Assembly: GCA_958510825.1 (NCBI GenBank) | Contig: OY294044.1 | Location: 102,648,893-102,712,892, forward strand | Length of the DNA: 64,000 bases | Direction: 5' to 3' | From: Brachypterus glaber | Lineage: Eukaryota; Arthropoda; Insecta; Coleoptera; Kateretidae | In this document: positions 1 to 12,179 of the stretch, in pieces | Numbering within the stretch: position 1 is the stretch's first letter | Layout: each line of letters begins with the position of its first letter | Notes under the pieces: generated by a model | Seen by the model: the letters and a program-made list of their open reading frames with translations, nothing else | What the model was told of the DNA's origin: nothing | Databases searched by the model: none | Made by a program: the position numbers and the translations under genes

Positions 1-771
1 CCGGACCAAATTTTATAGGAACTTTTTTTCACATTTTTGGATGCCAGTTACTGATCACCCTGTATATTAATTATAATTATTTGTTTAACCGGAGGGTCTC
101 GGGATTTAACATATGATTATAAACTGCTGACTCGGTGCTGAGCAAAAAAGTGCAATCCACGGTAAAAAGGGATAATTTCATCAATATGATATGATATAAA
201 TAGTAAACGCCGAGGTTAGCGCTAAAATTGGCAACGTCTATTTGACTATACCCTTTGGCACCCGGAAATTTTATTTTACCCATTTTGACATGATAATGAA
301 ATTGAAGCAATCTATAGTTTGGATACATATAAATTTAAAGCTGATTAAAAAAATAAGCATTAACATGCTTTTTGTGACGATAAAATCACTGATATTTGCA
401 AGAATTTGGCGGTAAATGAGACACTGTTGCCGCGCTGTACAATATTTTATCATACCGATAAACGATTAAGAAAATGCGGACTAAATGTAGCAAAAGTAAA
501 TTACAGGGCTCCCACCGAAATTTTTCAGATTTTTTTTATGATTTTATGACAATTTTAGGCATTTTATGACAGATTTTATGACAAAATATTTGGACAAAAA
601 ATCACAAATCTTCCATTTTAAATCCTTATTCTACAGCGCTTATCTCTAGCCAGGGCCAGACCGAGCCAGTTGAAGCCCCGGAGAAACTTTTTATCCGGAC
701 TCCCTATTTTTTCCAAAACATAATTTAGTTACGGCAATTGTACAGGGGGCTGAAGTGACGCCCCTCCTAAA

Positions 772-1290
772 AAATGGTCGTAAGTTCTTCATTAACTAAG
801 CGCCGCAGAGGAATTTTTTTACGAAGTGACGTTTTTTTTATTTAATATTGTAAGTTTTACAATCTTAAATAAAAAAAACTGAAGAAAGCCCAAGCGCTGC
901 AAGCGAAAAATCTTACAATTTTGATGGTCTATTTTAATTTTAAAACAGTGTTGTAATTCAAATTTTTATAAAAATGCAAGAACGCTCTAGCACCCCGGGT
1001 AATTTTTTAATTTAATTACAAAATCGAATTTAAACAAAGTAACGACTAAAAAAATGGTCGTCAGCCCCTCATTAACTAAGTTAACGCCGCAGGCGATTTT
1101 TTTTACGAACACATTCATTTCCGACGTTTTTTTATTTAATATTGTAAGTTTTAAAATCTTAAATAAAAAAACTCAAGAAAGTCCTAGCGCCGCTGGCGAA
1201 AATTTTAGAATTTTATGGCGACATTTTTTACGAATTATGTTAATTGACATTAATTTAATACTGTAAAAAAAAAAAAAAGCCTCGTTAAAA
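772..1290 (+). repeat. Two copies of the GCGCCGCAGG repeat family
   Basis: Two ~200 bp units (about 772-960 and 1052-1290) share AAAAAATGGTCGT, ATTAACTAAG, CGCCGCAG, an ATTTAATATTGTAAGTTTTA stretch and an AGAAAG(C/T)CC(A/T)AGCGC core. The same core appears in either orientation near 10,620, 32,450-32,640, 42,640-42,860, 44,770-45,110 and 52,690. It is a dispersed, non-coding repeat body carried by several DNA elements. Confidence 0.6.
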
Positions 1291-1659
1291 GCACTAGTAC
1301 AAAGGTGAAAATTTTTACCAATTTGAAGTTTAGAAAGGTCCTTTCTTGCTCATTAAATATAGTATGAACTAAAATAAACTGTTGACGTCGGGCACTCCTC
1401 GAACCCGGGTCCTGGAGAAGCTTCCCTCTAAATTCTGCCCTGCCTTTAACATCCCTTTCTTTATATATCTCTTTTAAAAATAGGTTATTTTCCCATTTGC
1501 CCCATCCCGATTTTTACCAAAAAGAATTCCAACCGAGAAAGAAAGCTATGTACTAAAGTTGAACTCTTTACCTCACAGTAGTTATAAGTTATCGTGCCCA
1601 CAAGAATTACCGGACAGACCACCATCCGGAGGGGTGTTGTTGGTGTTGGACTAGAAATA

Positions 1660-2080
1660 ATTTTAGCGAGCTCGGAAACCCCTATATGCCAATTTTTACG
1701 AAAATACTGTAATCGTTTGAAAATTATTACTACCCCGCAAGGGTGAAGTTAAAACAAATTCAACTCAAACAAACCGTTTATACCAATTTTTACGAAAACA
1801 TTTAAAAATGATTGCCTTTTACCCCCACGGGATGGAGTAAGAAAATATTTATTCCAAAACTTAGTTCAGAAACCTAAAAAACCCTGTATGACAATTTTCA
1901 CTAAAAAAAATTGTAAATATTTAAAAATAATTACCCCTTGCCCGCCGGGGGTGGAGAAAAAAAATGTATGAACAGATTCAGTTTCAGCGACCTCAAAAAC
2001 TCCCATACACTCCTATTTTAAAGAAAATATTAAAAATAATTGCAAACAACCCCCGCGGGTGGTGCGCGATTACAAATTGT
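1660..2080 (-). repeat. Degenerate ~115 bp tandem repeat, minus orientation
   Basis: Three to four diverged units each contain an AATTTTTACGAAAA-like stretch, an AAAATTATTACC-like stretch, a C-rich CCCCGC motif and a GACCTCAAAAACTCCC-like stretch. They are the reverse complement of the units at 23,240-23,790, where the order is GGGGTTTTTGAGGT, TCTAACTCCACCC, GGGGG, then ATTTACAATATTTTCGTG. No coding potential was seen. Confidence 0.5.
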
Positions 2081-3149
2081 ATTATACTTTACTAATACAA
2101 CTGTAGAAGGCTTTACAGCTTTTCGAGGTTGCACTATGGAACGATACGGGCTATAGGCCGGACCGTACACGTATTTTTTATTTTCTTGCTAGAGAAGAAA
2201 ATGTGATGGTTAATAGATAACTTTTTATTTTCAAAAAAAAAAAAAATTACGGAAATTTACGTTTTAACTCATTTTGTTTAAGGGTTTTTTTTCTACATTC
2301 TACATCCATGAAATTTTATGACTTTTATGACAGTAATTTTATTTTATGACGATTTAAGGACAAGTTGGGTCATTTTCTGACATTTTATGATTTTATGACA
2401 AGTGGGAGGCCTGAAATTAAAGTCATTTTTTAGCACGAAACAATTTGCATTATACAATGTGTTCACCTCTTTGAAATTACTTAGAAAAGCACCAAAATAA
2501 ATAAGTTAGAAAACTCAGCCCCGCCGGGCACCGGAACAATATTCCGAACCTCTTGTTTACTGCCTAATTGACTTTGCTTCATTAAAGTTGATTAAATCAA
2601 ATTTTGTTTGTCCCATAGAAATCCTAAAATAGTATGCTATTTATACCTTCAACTAAATATTTTAATTAAAGTCTATTTGAAAAAAAGTCGCCTAATTGGA
2701 ATTCACGTTCTAGAAATATAACGATAGTCGAGAGATTGAACCTACCGTCGAGATAATGTTAAAATTATGGGACGCAGCATCTTTTAAATTAGATTTATAT
2801 GTAAACGTGTACAATTTATAGAAATAGTAGTATGTGGCGTTTCTAGTATACTTCCTTTATAACTTTAGGCCAGTCGAGTAGCAAAAATAGCGGATAAAAT
2901 TCATTTAAAATCTGACCGCCATATTTAAAAAAAAAAACAAATTTTCTGGAAAATTAACTTTGTTATTTTAACGTTGGTTAATTTTTTATAACAGATATCA
3001 AAGAAAGAAAAACAAATGATACATACAGTTTAAAACTTCACATCCACAGGCACTTATGCGAACGTTATAAGCCTGCGCACATCAAGCCAATCACAGCATC
3101 GTATTGTTATGTATTGTGCTAGTTATGCGAGGCTCTGGATGTGCCTTAA

Positions 3150-4018
3150 AGGCATATCCACAGGCTTGCATAACAAAACATAACGCATAATAACATAATG
3201 ACCTAATTTGCATACGGCATAAGAAATGGAGCTCTCTACAACTAGAATTATGAAACAAAAGACGTCTACCCTATCTCTATCTCATTTGTGCTACACTTTC
3301 CAGTCAACCAAATAAATACTGTATTTGTTTTTCATACAACAAATACAGTATTTATTTGGTTGGCCGGAAAGTGTAGCAGTGAGCGGCACGAACGAACATA
3401 GCTAATGTGAATCTGTAGAATAAGATAATTCTACTAAAATTTAGATGGCGCCAGTAATTTCTTTAATAAAAATATAGTTACACTTTTCGCCCGGCCAAGT
3501 AAATATTGTATTTGTTCAACAAAGAACAAATACAGAATTTGTTTGGTTGGGTGGAAGTGGGAGTGTATGTATGTCTTCTATCCTTTTTGGGTAGAACTTT
3601 TGTCCCTGTCTAATCTAACGGGAGAAATCTCCATTAAGTCTTATCCACACATCCACTTGCTATTCATAAGCATATAAGATTTATTATTAACAGTTTGTGT
3701 CGTTATTGGCTTAATATTATGTTTAATATTATGTTTAATAGTAGATTTAAATCACAATTGTGAAAGTTATAACACTAAACGCTGTTAAAACAAAACTGGT
3801 GTTGAAAACAACGCCAAGAAAAAATAGAAGAAGAAGAAGAAGAAGAAGAAATGTAGAGCCCACTACGCATAGGACGTACATAGAAACCTTTATTTTTCTT
3901 ATGTAATATGTCGTGTTATGTTACTACGAAGATTGCGCCATTGACTTGTGTGATTTTAAAATCCTTATGTCTTATGCGCGATTTATATATTATGGTTATG
4001 CAAGCCTCTGGATAGGCC
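3150..4018. mobile_element. TIR element with TTAA flanks
   Basis: Inverted termini share CAGGCTTGCATAAC on the left (3150-3175) and GTTATGCAAGCCTCTG on the right (3994-4010). Both outer flanks contain TTAA, so a TTAA target duplication is possible. The interior holds two palindromic hairpins (3297-3380 and 3478-3560) and a short GAA microsatellite near 3830. No reading frame is present. Confidence 0.45.
3297..3381. repeat. Long hairpin, ~36-bp arms
   Basis: Two arms beginning with CACTTTCCAGTCAACC and ending with GGTTGGCCGGAAAGTG pair over about 36 bases with an 8-base spacer. AACAAATACAGTATTTATTT is the inner part of the right arm. A diverged second hairpin of the same design follows at about 3478-3560. 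They may be a short palindromic MITE; a small-RNA precursor is only a possibility. Confidence 0.55.
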
Positions 4019-4379
4019 TTAATGTAACCGTAATTTTTTTTATGGTTTAAACTTCTTGGTCTTATAAATATCTCTACCGGTATAGCAATTTTTTTCTCCT
4101 AACATCTCCACAAATTTTAGATCCCTATGAATTTTGTTCGCTATTAATTTCGCTTGTAATATTTGCCAGTTCACCACTAATCCGACTGGGATACTTTTTA
4201 TATTGTTTCGTTTTGATGATTTGGAGGAATGTAAGAAGGCTGCAGGATTACAGGAAAATAAGGAAAATGATGGTGTCGAAATTTATGTGTTGAAAATATC
4301 TGGTAACTTTTAATATAGTAAAGATTATAATTTGTATCTGTTATAAATTCTTGTAATACCTTCAGTTAAATATCGTGTA

Positions 4380-5284
4380 GAGGAAAGTCGCCTAATTTCG
4401 GATACCATTTACAATGTATTCAATATTTAATACTCGGTATTACTTTTTGATATTTTTTTTTATATAACCAGATACAACTTATTATAGCGAACCATGATTT
4501 ATTATAAAAGCAATTTTATTACAGTTTATTTTTTCCAAAAAAATACGGTTAAAAAAAATCAGCGCATTTTTGTGCATTTGAAAAAGGGCTCCTAATTTCG
4601 GACATATCCGAAAAAATTTTTTCAAGAGTAGATCTGGATCCCATTGCTTATGTTTCTTGTTATTCCTTCACATGTAAGACGTAATTTAATCATTAAGCGA
4701 TTTTCTACGAAATACTATAGGAACTATAATTTTAGATTCCCAATTTCGAATATCTTAGTATCTTAGGTAATTTTCGTTTTTTCAAAATTGTTTATCTTAG
4801 TTTGTTCTATCATTATGAAAAAAATAATTAATGGTTGGTTATCCTGAATAATAATTACCTTGCGGATATCCGAAATTGGGAATCAAATGCACAAAAATGG
4901 TCTATCCGAAATTAGGCAACTTTCTGCTTTTTAGATTAGAAATTTGTAGAATGTTTACGTTTTCAAATTGCTTAATTATGAATAGTGGATCAACTTAACT
5001 AACATCATAACTTACCCAAGACAGAATCACGAACTTTTATAACGATTATTTATAAAATAAACAAGCATAATAATGCAACTGAGCACAAAACTGCCATTTG
5101 CAATATAAACGATTTGTGCTGCCATTTAAAGGGGAGAAGCTCTACCGTTATCATATTACAGGACGGATTTAGTTTGACTTTTGGCTTCACATAAAAGTAG
5201 GTTTCTGTTTACCTTTGCAGACAGTATCTTAAATACACTACTATCCGAAATTTGGAAACCATCCGAAATTAGGCGCATTTCCTC
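4380..5284. mobile_element. MITE with GAGGAAA termini and TA flanks
   Basis: The left end is GAGGAAAGTCGCCTAATTTC; the right end is the inverse, GAAATTAGGCGCATTTCCTC. Each is flanked by TA, consistent with Tc1/mariner-type target duplication. CCGAAATTAGGC-like motifs recur internally in both orientations (near 4590, 4740, 4870, 4905, 5245), giving a transposase-binding-site-like subterminal architecture. No coding region is visible. A diverged relative is suggested near 2,690 (AAAGTCGCCTAATT). Confidence 0.65.
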
Positions 5285-5975
5285 TACCTAGGTCCGAAAA
5301 AAGTCCAAACAATAAATTAAACTACAGATATTAAAATTAAATTAAAATTTTAACAATTTTTGGGAATATTGCCTTGGCTTAACCCACCATTTAATAGTAC
5401 TGGTGGGCTGCATGGCTGGTCCAAAACATGTTTTCATAAAATTTTCACTAAAAATTAAGAAAACCGATACAAGACATTTTGAGTAATACCTATCTATTTT
5501 AAGTTAACATTTTTAACGTAAAACACTTTTCTTTTGTTTGACAAAAACTATACTTATTTCTTATTTTTCTACACAATTTTTTTTTTAAATATATTCATTC
5601 TTTATTGTTAATCTTCTTTAAAATATATAACCAACACAATGAAGTTTTAATACGTTTTTCTTATGTAATTTTTGATATTTTCAATTTGACATAATATTTT
5701 TTGAGAAATTTCGAAATAAATGTAGATAACCGCCTACTTAATCAGTTTGTTCAAGCTAAAAAATCCATTTAACGCTATCTGTAGCCTTTCCGGAAAACAA
5801 TTATAAAAAATAAATTAAAATTTTAAATTAAAAGGTTAATACACACAACTATTGAAGACCATTTAACACAATGCAGACGAAAAGTTATCATTTTTTACAT
5901 TTTGCTCTAATCCCCATAGCTTTTAAATAAATAACCCCTTCAGAAAAAGATTTCTTACCAAAAAATATTTTAATA

Positions 5976-6190
5976 CAGTGGGTTAGGCTAAATGTGACAC
6001 CCAGGATAATTGTGACATGTCCTGTTATAATTCTTCTAAACAAGTTTAAATCAAATCGAAATTTTACGCGAAATATTTAATACTGTCAAAAACCTAATGC
6101 CAGGGTTGGATTGGATATAAACTAGTTTGGAAGAATTATAACAGGACATGTCACAATTACCCTGGGTGTCACATTTAGCCTAACCCACTG
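5976..6190. mobile_element. Short palindromic MITE, TA target site
   Basis: A 215 bp element with roughly 70 bp near-perfect inverted arms. The outer ends are CAGTGGGTTAGGC and GCCTAACCCACTG, each directly flanked by TA. The inner arm sequence includes GACATGTCCTGTTATAATTC on the left and its inverse on the right. This is a classic Tc1/mariner-derived MITE, non-coding. Confidence 0.8.
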
Positions 6191-6584
6191 TAATGAAAAT
6201 ATTATGCACCGAATCCTACATGGTTTAAGCCTATTCGTTTCAAAGTACTTAAGTGAAGATCTCTCAAAAGTTATAGCGGTTTAAAAAGTGTCCGGTTTTT
6301 TTTTTGGCCACCCTGTAAATAACCATGCAGATAATTTTAAAAAAATAATAAGTATTTATCTTTTTAAAATTAAAATGTAGATGTCATAAAGTTACGATTC
6401 AGGTTCCATTACTCATGTACCAGTTATACGTAATACTGTTGAGGTTTTGAGTCAAATAACTAGAACTCGGACGACAACTGGGCATTTACCTTATACCGCA
6501 ATAAAGCAATATCAACTGCCAAACATGCTATGCGAAATAAATGTTTTGGTATTACCACATATAGTCGGCAAGCTACCCTAACGA

Positions 6585-6845
6585 AACAAACTAGAAACTA
6601 GGCAACTCGCTCAAACTCTTAAAAATAATATAAGATTATTGAACGAGTATTGTTCTACGAGGATTGGCGAGTTTAGGGAAACAGTATTAACGAGATTGAG
6701 CGAGGAAAAAATCGTAGTTTTCTACAAGTTTAAATAAGGATTCTATGAGGAAATTTCAGTGAAAATTTACGAGTATTTACCAGTATTGAACGAGTATTTT
6801 TCTACGAGTATTAACGAGTTTGAGCGAGGCCAAATCCATATAGTT
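6585..6845. repeat. ACGAG/CTCGT satellite, left block
   Basis: Repeated ACGAGTATT, TTTTCTACGAG and GAGCGAGG motifs form the left portion of the satellite that resumes at about 8030. The interruption is a LINE fragment. Confidence 0.6.
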
Positions 6846-6859
6846 ACGCGGCGGCCCTC

Positions 6860-7890
6860 GGGCTACAATACAATACAATACAACTGGGGTTGTGAGGCAA
6901 CGTAGTGCCTTTCAAATCACTGCGACCAATGAGACCTATTATGAATTCCCTTAATAATTTAGTCCACATCAAACTTTAGGCTTCCAAAAAAGCTCAAGAA
7001 GTTTTTAGGGGATACTTGGGATATATATGCAGGTCTACCTGTTCGAGATATTGTAGCCTTTTGCGAACAATGCATTGTTGCATTGCGTTGCAATGGCTTT
7101 GCAGAAGCAGATGATGTGTTCGACCGTTTCTGGTGCTTCTGAGCATAGACGGCAGGTCAAGATTTCAGACTTGCCCATTTTTTTAAGATCATATTTTAAT
7201 GGGCAGTGTCCGGTTAACAGCCCTGTATAGGCTTTCTGAGATCGAGAATCTTTCTTGTTCGTTCAGGTTCATATTTTATGAATATTTTGGTCTTAAGTTC
7301 TGGTCTTAACAATATCTAGTTTTGATTTTGGATTCCCATTCTTTAATTGCCCATACTTGATGGTTTTTGTTAAAGCCACAGAAAGGTTCAGGGCCAGTAA
7401 ATTGAGTGCATGCTCCTTCTTTCGCGAGAGAGTCTGCGGCCTCATTGCATTCAACAGACTCGTGTCATGGCACCCACATTAAGGAAACCTTGTTTGTTTC
7501 TGCCAGTTGTTTGAGGGTTTCGTAGCATTCCTAGGCAAGCTTTGACCCAAATACACATAAACTTGATTCCTTTAAGGCTGCTTGACTGTCCGAGAATATG
7601 CCATTTTTTGTCCTCTTTTGCTTTTATTCAGCGCAAATTTTTATGGCGTGTATCTCCGCCTGGAAAATGGATGGAATGAGTTTTCCTCATTGGTATCGAT
7701 AGTTGGCATCTTGGCCCATGTATGCCCGCACCAACTCCCGACTCCATTTTAGACCCATCTGTATTGGCCCTCGGCGTATCACAGCTTTTAAAGCTAAAGT
7801 TACATAGAAACATAATATTATTTCTATTTCCCATATTACGGGAAACATTTTTAGCCCTTGTCCAGTGAAGGGAACATTCAGATAATCCAT
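6860..7890 (-). pseudogene. Non-LTR retrotransposon fragment: RNase H and C-terminal zinc-finger region
   Basis: Minus-strand translation in several frames gives pieces of a LINE ORF2 C-terminus: TDGSKMESGVGAGIHGP (RNase H start, first catalytic Asp), FQAEIHAIKICAE (catalytic Glu), IFSDSQAALKES (Asp), NEAADSLAKEGA (last Asp), then a CRLCSEAPETVEH segment followed by cysteines, the zinc-knuckle-like tail seen in RNase H-bearing LINEs (I, R1 and Loa groups). Stops and frameshifts break the frame. The 3' tail carries TTGTA-type short repeats near 6870. Reverse transcriptase is absent, so this is a 5'-truncated dead copy inserted into the satellite. Confidence 0.75.
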
Positions 7891-8029
7891 GTTAATCCGA
7901 CAATGTGTATCAAATTAGCTAGTTAGCAACGAGGGTATTCATTTCGGTATTTATTAATTTTAAAAGTTTTTGTAGTGATAGGAAACAAAATGTGGCGCCA
8001 CCTATAGCATAACACTGTCGATCGCACAT

Positions 8030-9296
8030 ACTTTACAAGTTTCTACAAGAATTTTATGAGGAAATTCCAATAAAAATTTACGAGTATTTACCAGTATTGA
8101 ACGAGTATTTTTCTACGAGTATTAACAAGTTTAAGCGAGGAAAAAATCATAGTTTCTACAAGGATTTTACGAGGAAATTCCAATAAAAATTTACAAGTAT
8201 TTCCCTGTATTAAACGAGTATTTATCTACGAAGACTAACCAGTTTGAGCGACGCTAAAACCATTAAGATCCCTACAAATATTGCGAGAAATATTGGTACG
8301 ACGGCCTCTCGATAGCCAAAAGTCCAAAATGATCAAAATTTGAGTTACGTAATACTTGAACGTTCCCTATGCGTAAACGTGGTGAACGATTTTCCTCGCT
8401 CATCCTCGTAAATGCTATTTTTCACAAAAAAAACTTGTTGAAATCTAGTAAATCCTCTTAAAAACGAAATGTAATATTACTAGCTGTGACGAGTACAATA
8501 TTTCCTCGTAGAAAACTAGTAAATACTTGTAAAATGAAAGTGTAATAATACTCGCTAAAACAAGTAGGTAATTGATTTTCCTCGTTCATCCTCGTAAAAA
8601 TTATTTTTCAGAAAAAAAACTTGAAATATAGTAAATCATCTTAAAAATTAATGTATTATTATTAAAAAGTTCCTCGTAGAAAACTAGCAAATACTCGTAA
8701 AATGAAGGTGTATTAATACTCGCTGAAACAAGTAAATTAATTTCCTCGTTCATCCTCTTAAGATCATTTTTTACAACAAAAAAAAACTTGTTAAAATTCT
8801 GTAAATACTAGTAAAAATAAAATGTAATATGACTAGCTGGAACAGGTAAATTATTTTTCTCGTTGAAAACTAGTAAATACTCGTAAAATGAAAGTGTAAT
8901 ACTTGCTGAAACAAGCAAAAGATTGTCCTCGTTCATCCTCGTGAAAATAATTTTTCACAATAAAAAACTTGTTGAAATCTAGTAAATCTTAGTTAAAGAA
9001 GTAAATTACTTTCTTTGTTAAAAACTTATAATTTCACGTAAAATTAAAGTGTATTAATACTCGCTGAAATAGGAAATGATCTTTCTCGTTCATCCTTAAC
9101 TTGTTGAAATCTAGTAAATCCTCTTAAAAACGTAATGTAATATTACTCGCTGGGACGAGTAAAATATTTCCTCGTAGAAAACTAGTAAATACTCGTAAAA
9201 TGTAAGTGTATTAATACTCGCCGAAACAAGTAATTGATTTTCCTCGTTCATCCTCGTAAAAATTATTTTTCACAAAAAAAACGTGTTGAAATATAT
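8030..9296. repeat. ACGAG/CTCGT satellite, central block
   Basis: Direct repeats are spaced roughly 155-186 bp: CTCGTAGAAAACTAGTAAA-like segments start near 8505, 8673, 8859, 9013 and 9171. Each unit also has ACTCGCTGAAACAAGTAA, TTTTCCTCGTTCATCCTCG and AACTTGTTGAAATCTAGTAA. The units are too diverged for a recent array. No coding potential. Confidence 0.75.
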
Positions 9297-10151
9297 ACTC
9301 CGCGCATTATCTATCTGAGTTGATTCTCATTTGTTTTTTGTTGTATGGTTGGTAGAATAAATTTTATCCCCTATGTAAGGTTGCTAACTTGTATTTTAAA
9401 TTCTTTGTCAATGAAAACATTACTTTGACATTAAAATAAAAAAACATAATAATTTTTGAAAATCAGAAAGTTAATGGTAAAAATAACGAGAAAGGTCCTG
9501 AAAAAGGAAACTAAAGAATCAATTTACGAATGTTTTAGTAAAAAAAGCAATGCAGTGCTCAATAAAAGTTTCTAGTAAACGACGTAGCAGAGATTTTTTC
9601 GGTAAGTTCGTATAATACTGATTCACAATTTTATTTAAAAAAATATTATTCTAGGTATCACAAGCTCAGGTCTTCGGGATTATAAAACAAGCAGAGGGTG
9701 GGGGCATTAATTTACTGCCGGTAACTTCAGAGTATTAAAAAGTTTTCTAGAATGTAAAATTTTACTTTATTATAATATATTATGCATAATATGAATAAAA
9801 TCACTTACTTGGACTATTATTTTAAACAAATTTTCAGTTTTTAGTAAAATTTAAAATTTGAAAGGCATCCCATTTTAAGTTTGTAGATAGATCAGTTGGT
9901 TTGGATTTATAATATAGTTTTATGTAAAAAAATCCTAAAATGTAAATTTTTATTTTACTAGCTCATTCTTATTTTAAATACATTTTCTCATCATAATTAT
10001 TTATTACGTAACATGACAGTTAATTTAATCTAAATGTCAAAATTTGTCAAAAGCACAATAGACAATAAAAATATCACTAACAGTCATTTTTAAACCACTA
10101 ATCATAGCTGCCTTGATCCTTTTTGTTACTCAGATAGATAATGCGCCGAGT
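9297..10151. mobile_element. TIR element nested in satellite
   Basis: 24-bp inverted termini, ACTCCGCGCATTATCTATCT on the left and AGATAGATAATGCGCCGAGT on the right (one mismatch), enclose 855 bp and interrupt the satellite at a GTTGAAATATAGTAAA-like site. The TSD cannot be resolved because the target itself is AT repeats. No transposase frame is visible. Confidence 0.65.
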
Positions 10152-10419
10152 TTAGTAAACCCTCTTAAAAATTAAATGTATTATTACTCACTGGGACGAG
10201 TAAAAAAAATCCTCGTAGAAAACTAGCAAATACTCGTAAAATGAAAGCTGAAACAAGTAAATTAATTTCCTTGTTCATCCTCGAAAAATCATTTTTTACA
10301 AAAAAAAAAACTTGTTAAAATCCTGTAAATACTAGTAAAAAAATGTAATATGACAGGAACAGGTAAATTATTTTACTCGTTGAAAACTAGTAAATACTCG
10401 TTAAATAAAAGTGTAATAC
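10152..10419. repeat. ACGAG/CTCGT satellite, third block
   Basis: Continuation of the satellite between the two nested TIR elements, with CTCGTAGAAAACTAGCAAATA and CTCGTTGAAAACTAGTAAA segments. Confidence 0.65.
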
Positions 10420-11329
10420 CAGGGTTACCACCAAACATTGACATTCAAATTCCAGGTATTTTCCAATGATTAATATTCCAGGTATAGTAAAATAGTTTTA
10501 GTATATAATATTTAGTATTATTTTTAAACAAAAAAAAAATAATGGGTAATTAAGCTAATTCTTTTTGTAAAACTTCACATAAGTAGGTGAAACATCTTAA
10601 AACATAACTTATTATGCTTAACGCCGCAGGCGAAAATGTTTAGAAATCTTTTTGCATTTCCCAAATACCTCAAAATCCATTGTAATATGTATCACACTAA
10701 TTGCTAATAAAGTTTAACGTCACAGGCGTTATAGAGGATACTTTGTAGTTTTCAGAACCAGTTTTCTGTACGATCATTAGTTCCCGAATAATTATCAAAT
10801 TTAAAACTCAGTCATTTTTACTTTAAACGCCGATAACTCAGCATAAAAAAATCGTACAGAACTTTTTTAGCGCTCAAATAAAAGAAGAATCAAGCTAAAA
10901 GGGCTTTCAGGCAAAATCACAAAGAAAAAATATTGAAGACCGTGGACTTTTTGAAGGGCAAGCAAAAATTTGGAAATTTGTTTTACCGCTGATTTTTTTA
11001 TGATTACTCAAAAAAGGTGAATGATAAAAATATTTTAATATTTTTCAGGCACTTAAAACTAGAGACTCAAAGATTCAATTTGCTTTTTTATCATTACGTA
11101 CTCTAAAATTTAGGATTTTTTTTATATCCTTTAATTTTTGTGCCTAGTGTTTTAATTTTTCTTGAACAAATTATATTTTCGTATGTTAAATTCGGTGCTA
11201 TTACAAAATTCCAGGTAAAAAACGGGTTTTTAAAAGAAAAACTGTTAAATTCCAGGTATTCCAGGTGGGGATCTAAATTCCATGCGTTTTCCAGGTTTTC
11301 AAGGTTTTCCAGGGTTGGTGGGAACCCTG
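10420..11329. mobile_element. TIR element with AATAC target duplication, in satellite
   Basis: The left end is CAGGGTTACCACCAA and the right end is the inverse, TTGGTGGGAACCCTG. AATAC occurs immediately outside both ends (10,415-10,419 and 11,330-11,334), and the uninterrupted satellite has a single GTGTAATACT at this position. TTCCAGGT motifs recur near both ends. The interior includes a GCCGCAGGCGAAAA motif near 10,623. No convincing protein is encoded; small overlapping frames near 11.1-11.4 kb are artefacts of the inverted termini. Confidence 0.75.
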
Positions 11330-11650
11330 AATACTCGCTGAAACAATTAAATGATTTTCCTCGTTTCACAATAAAAAACTTGTTGAAATCTAGTAAATAC
11401 TAGTAAATATAAAATGTAATATTAGTCGCTGGAACGAGTAAATTATTTTCCTCGTTGAAAACTTGTAAATCCTCGTAAACCAAATTTCAAATTAGTGAAA
11501 AATATACCTATTCAAAATGCTCGTAGAAACGCGTTAGATGAGTTTCCTTGCTCAAACTCGTAGGATTTTTACGAGTAAATAAATTACTCATTAAAGCCTA
11601 ATAAAAACTCGAAAAGAGTTTTAAAGAGTTTTACCTAGTTTGTGTCGTTG
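11330..11650. repeat. ACGAG/CTCGT satellite, right end
   Basis: Final diverged satellite units, with ACTCGCTGAAACAA, CTCGTTGAAAACTTGTAAA and GCTCAAACTCGTAGG, ending just left of the next hAT-type insertion. Confidence 0.6.
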
Positions 11651-11667
11651 AGATACCTACCTATCCA

Positions 11668-12179
11668 CAAGGGCGTAGATATACAAACCAAAAAAAAAAC
11701 TAAGCGCCCCTGCAAAAAATTGGGGCGCCCAAAAAAATACCAAAAAAGAAAAAGCTTTTTTGTCCCTGACGGTTTCTACCAAACTTGGTGCCCACGCAAA
11801 AAAAATGTTGCCCAAAAAAAATACCATTCAAGAAAACGCTTAAAAAAATTGGCGCCCAAAAAAATACGCTTCCTTCAAGAAAAAAACTGTGTCCAGAAAA
11901 AATAGCCCCAAGAAAAAAACTTTGACCGTTTCTACCAAACTTGGCGCCCACGCAAAAAAATGGTGCCCAAAAAAAAATACCATTCAAGAAAACGCTTAAA
12001 AAAATTGGCGCCCAAAAAAGTACCCTTCAAGAAAAAAGCTGTGTCCAGAAAAAATAGCTCCAAGAAAAAAGCTTTGACCGTTTCTACCAAACTTGGCGCC
12101 CCTGTAAAATAATTGGAGCCCAACCCTATGAGGGGGGCTATTACCCCCCATAACCCCCCACCCCTCATCTACGCTCTTG
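11668..12179. mobile_element. hAT-type MITE carrying ~150 bp tandem repeat
   Basis: The ends CAAGGGCGTAGAT and ATCTACGCTCTTG are inverted with one mismatch, and an exact 8-bp duplication CCTATCCA flanks both sides (11,660-11,667 and 12,180-12,187), as expected for hAT transposition. The interior is a tandem repeat whose units restart at GACGGTTTCTACC or GACCGTTTCTACC at 11,768, 11,924 and 12,075. Open frames on both strands are low-complexity by-products of the repeat and are not annotated as genes. Confidence 0.8.

Larger units (their letters stand above)
504..2413. mobile_element. Non-autonomous DNA transposon, CAGGG-type TIRs
   Basis: The left end reads CAGGGCTCCCAC and the right end is its near-exact inverse (GTGGGAGGCCTG). 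Both ends are flanked by AAATTA (498-503 and 2414-2419), a plausible target-site duplication. Subterminal stretches on both sides repeat TTTTATGAC. The interior has no transposase-like reading frame; it carries two copies of the GCGCCGCAGG repeat family (about 772-1290) and an inverted array of the ~115 bp repeat (about 1660-2080). The ends resemble those of the element at 10,420-11,329, so I infer one superfamily. The superfamily name is not certain because the TSD is shorter than the 8 bp expected for hAT. Confidence 0.6.
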
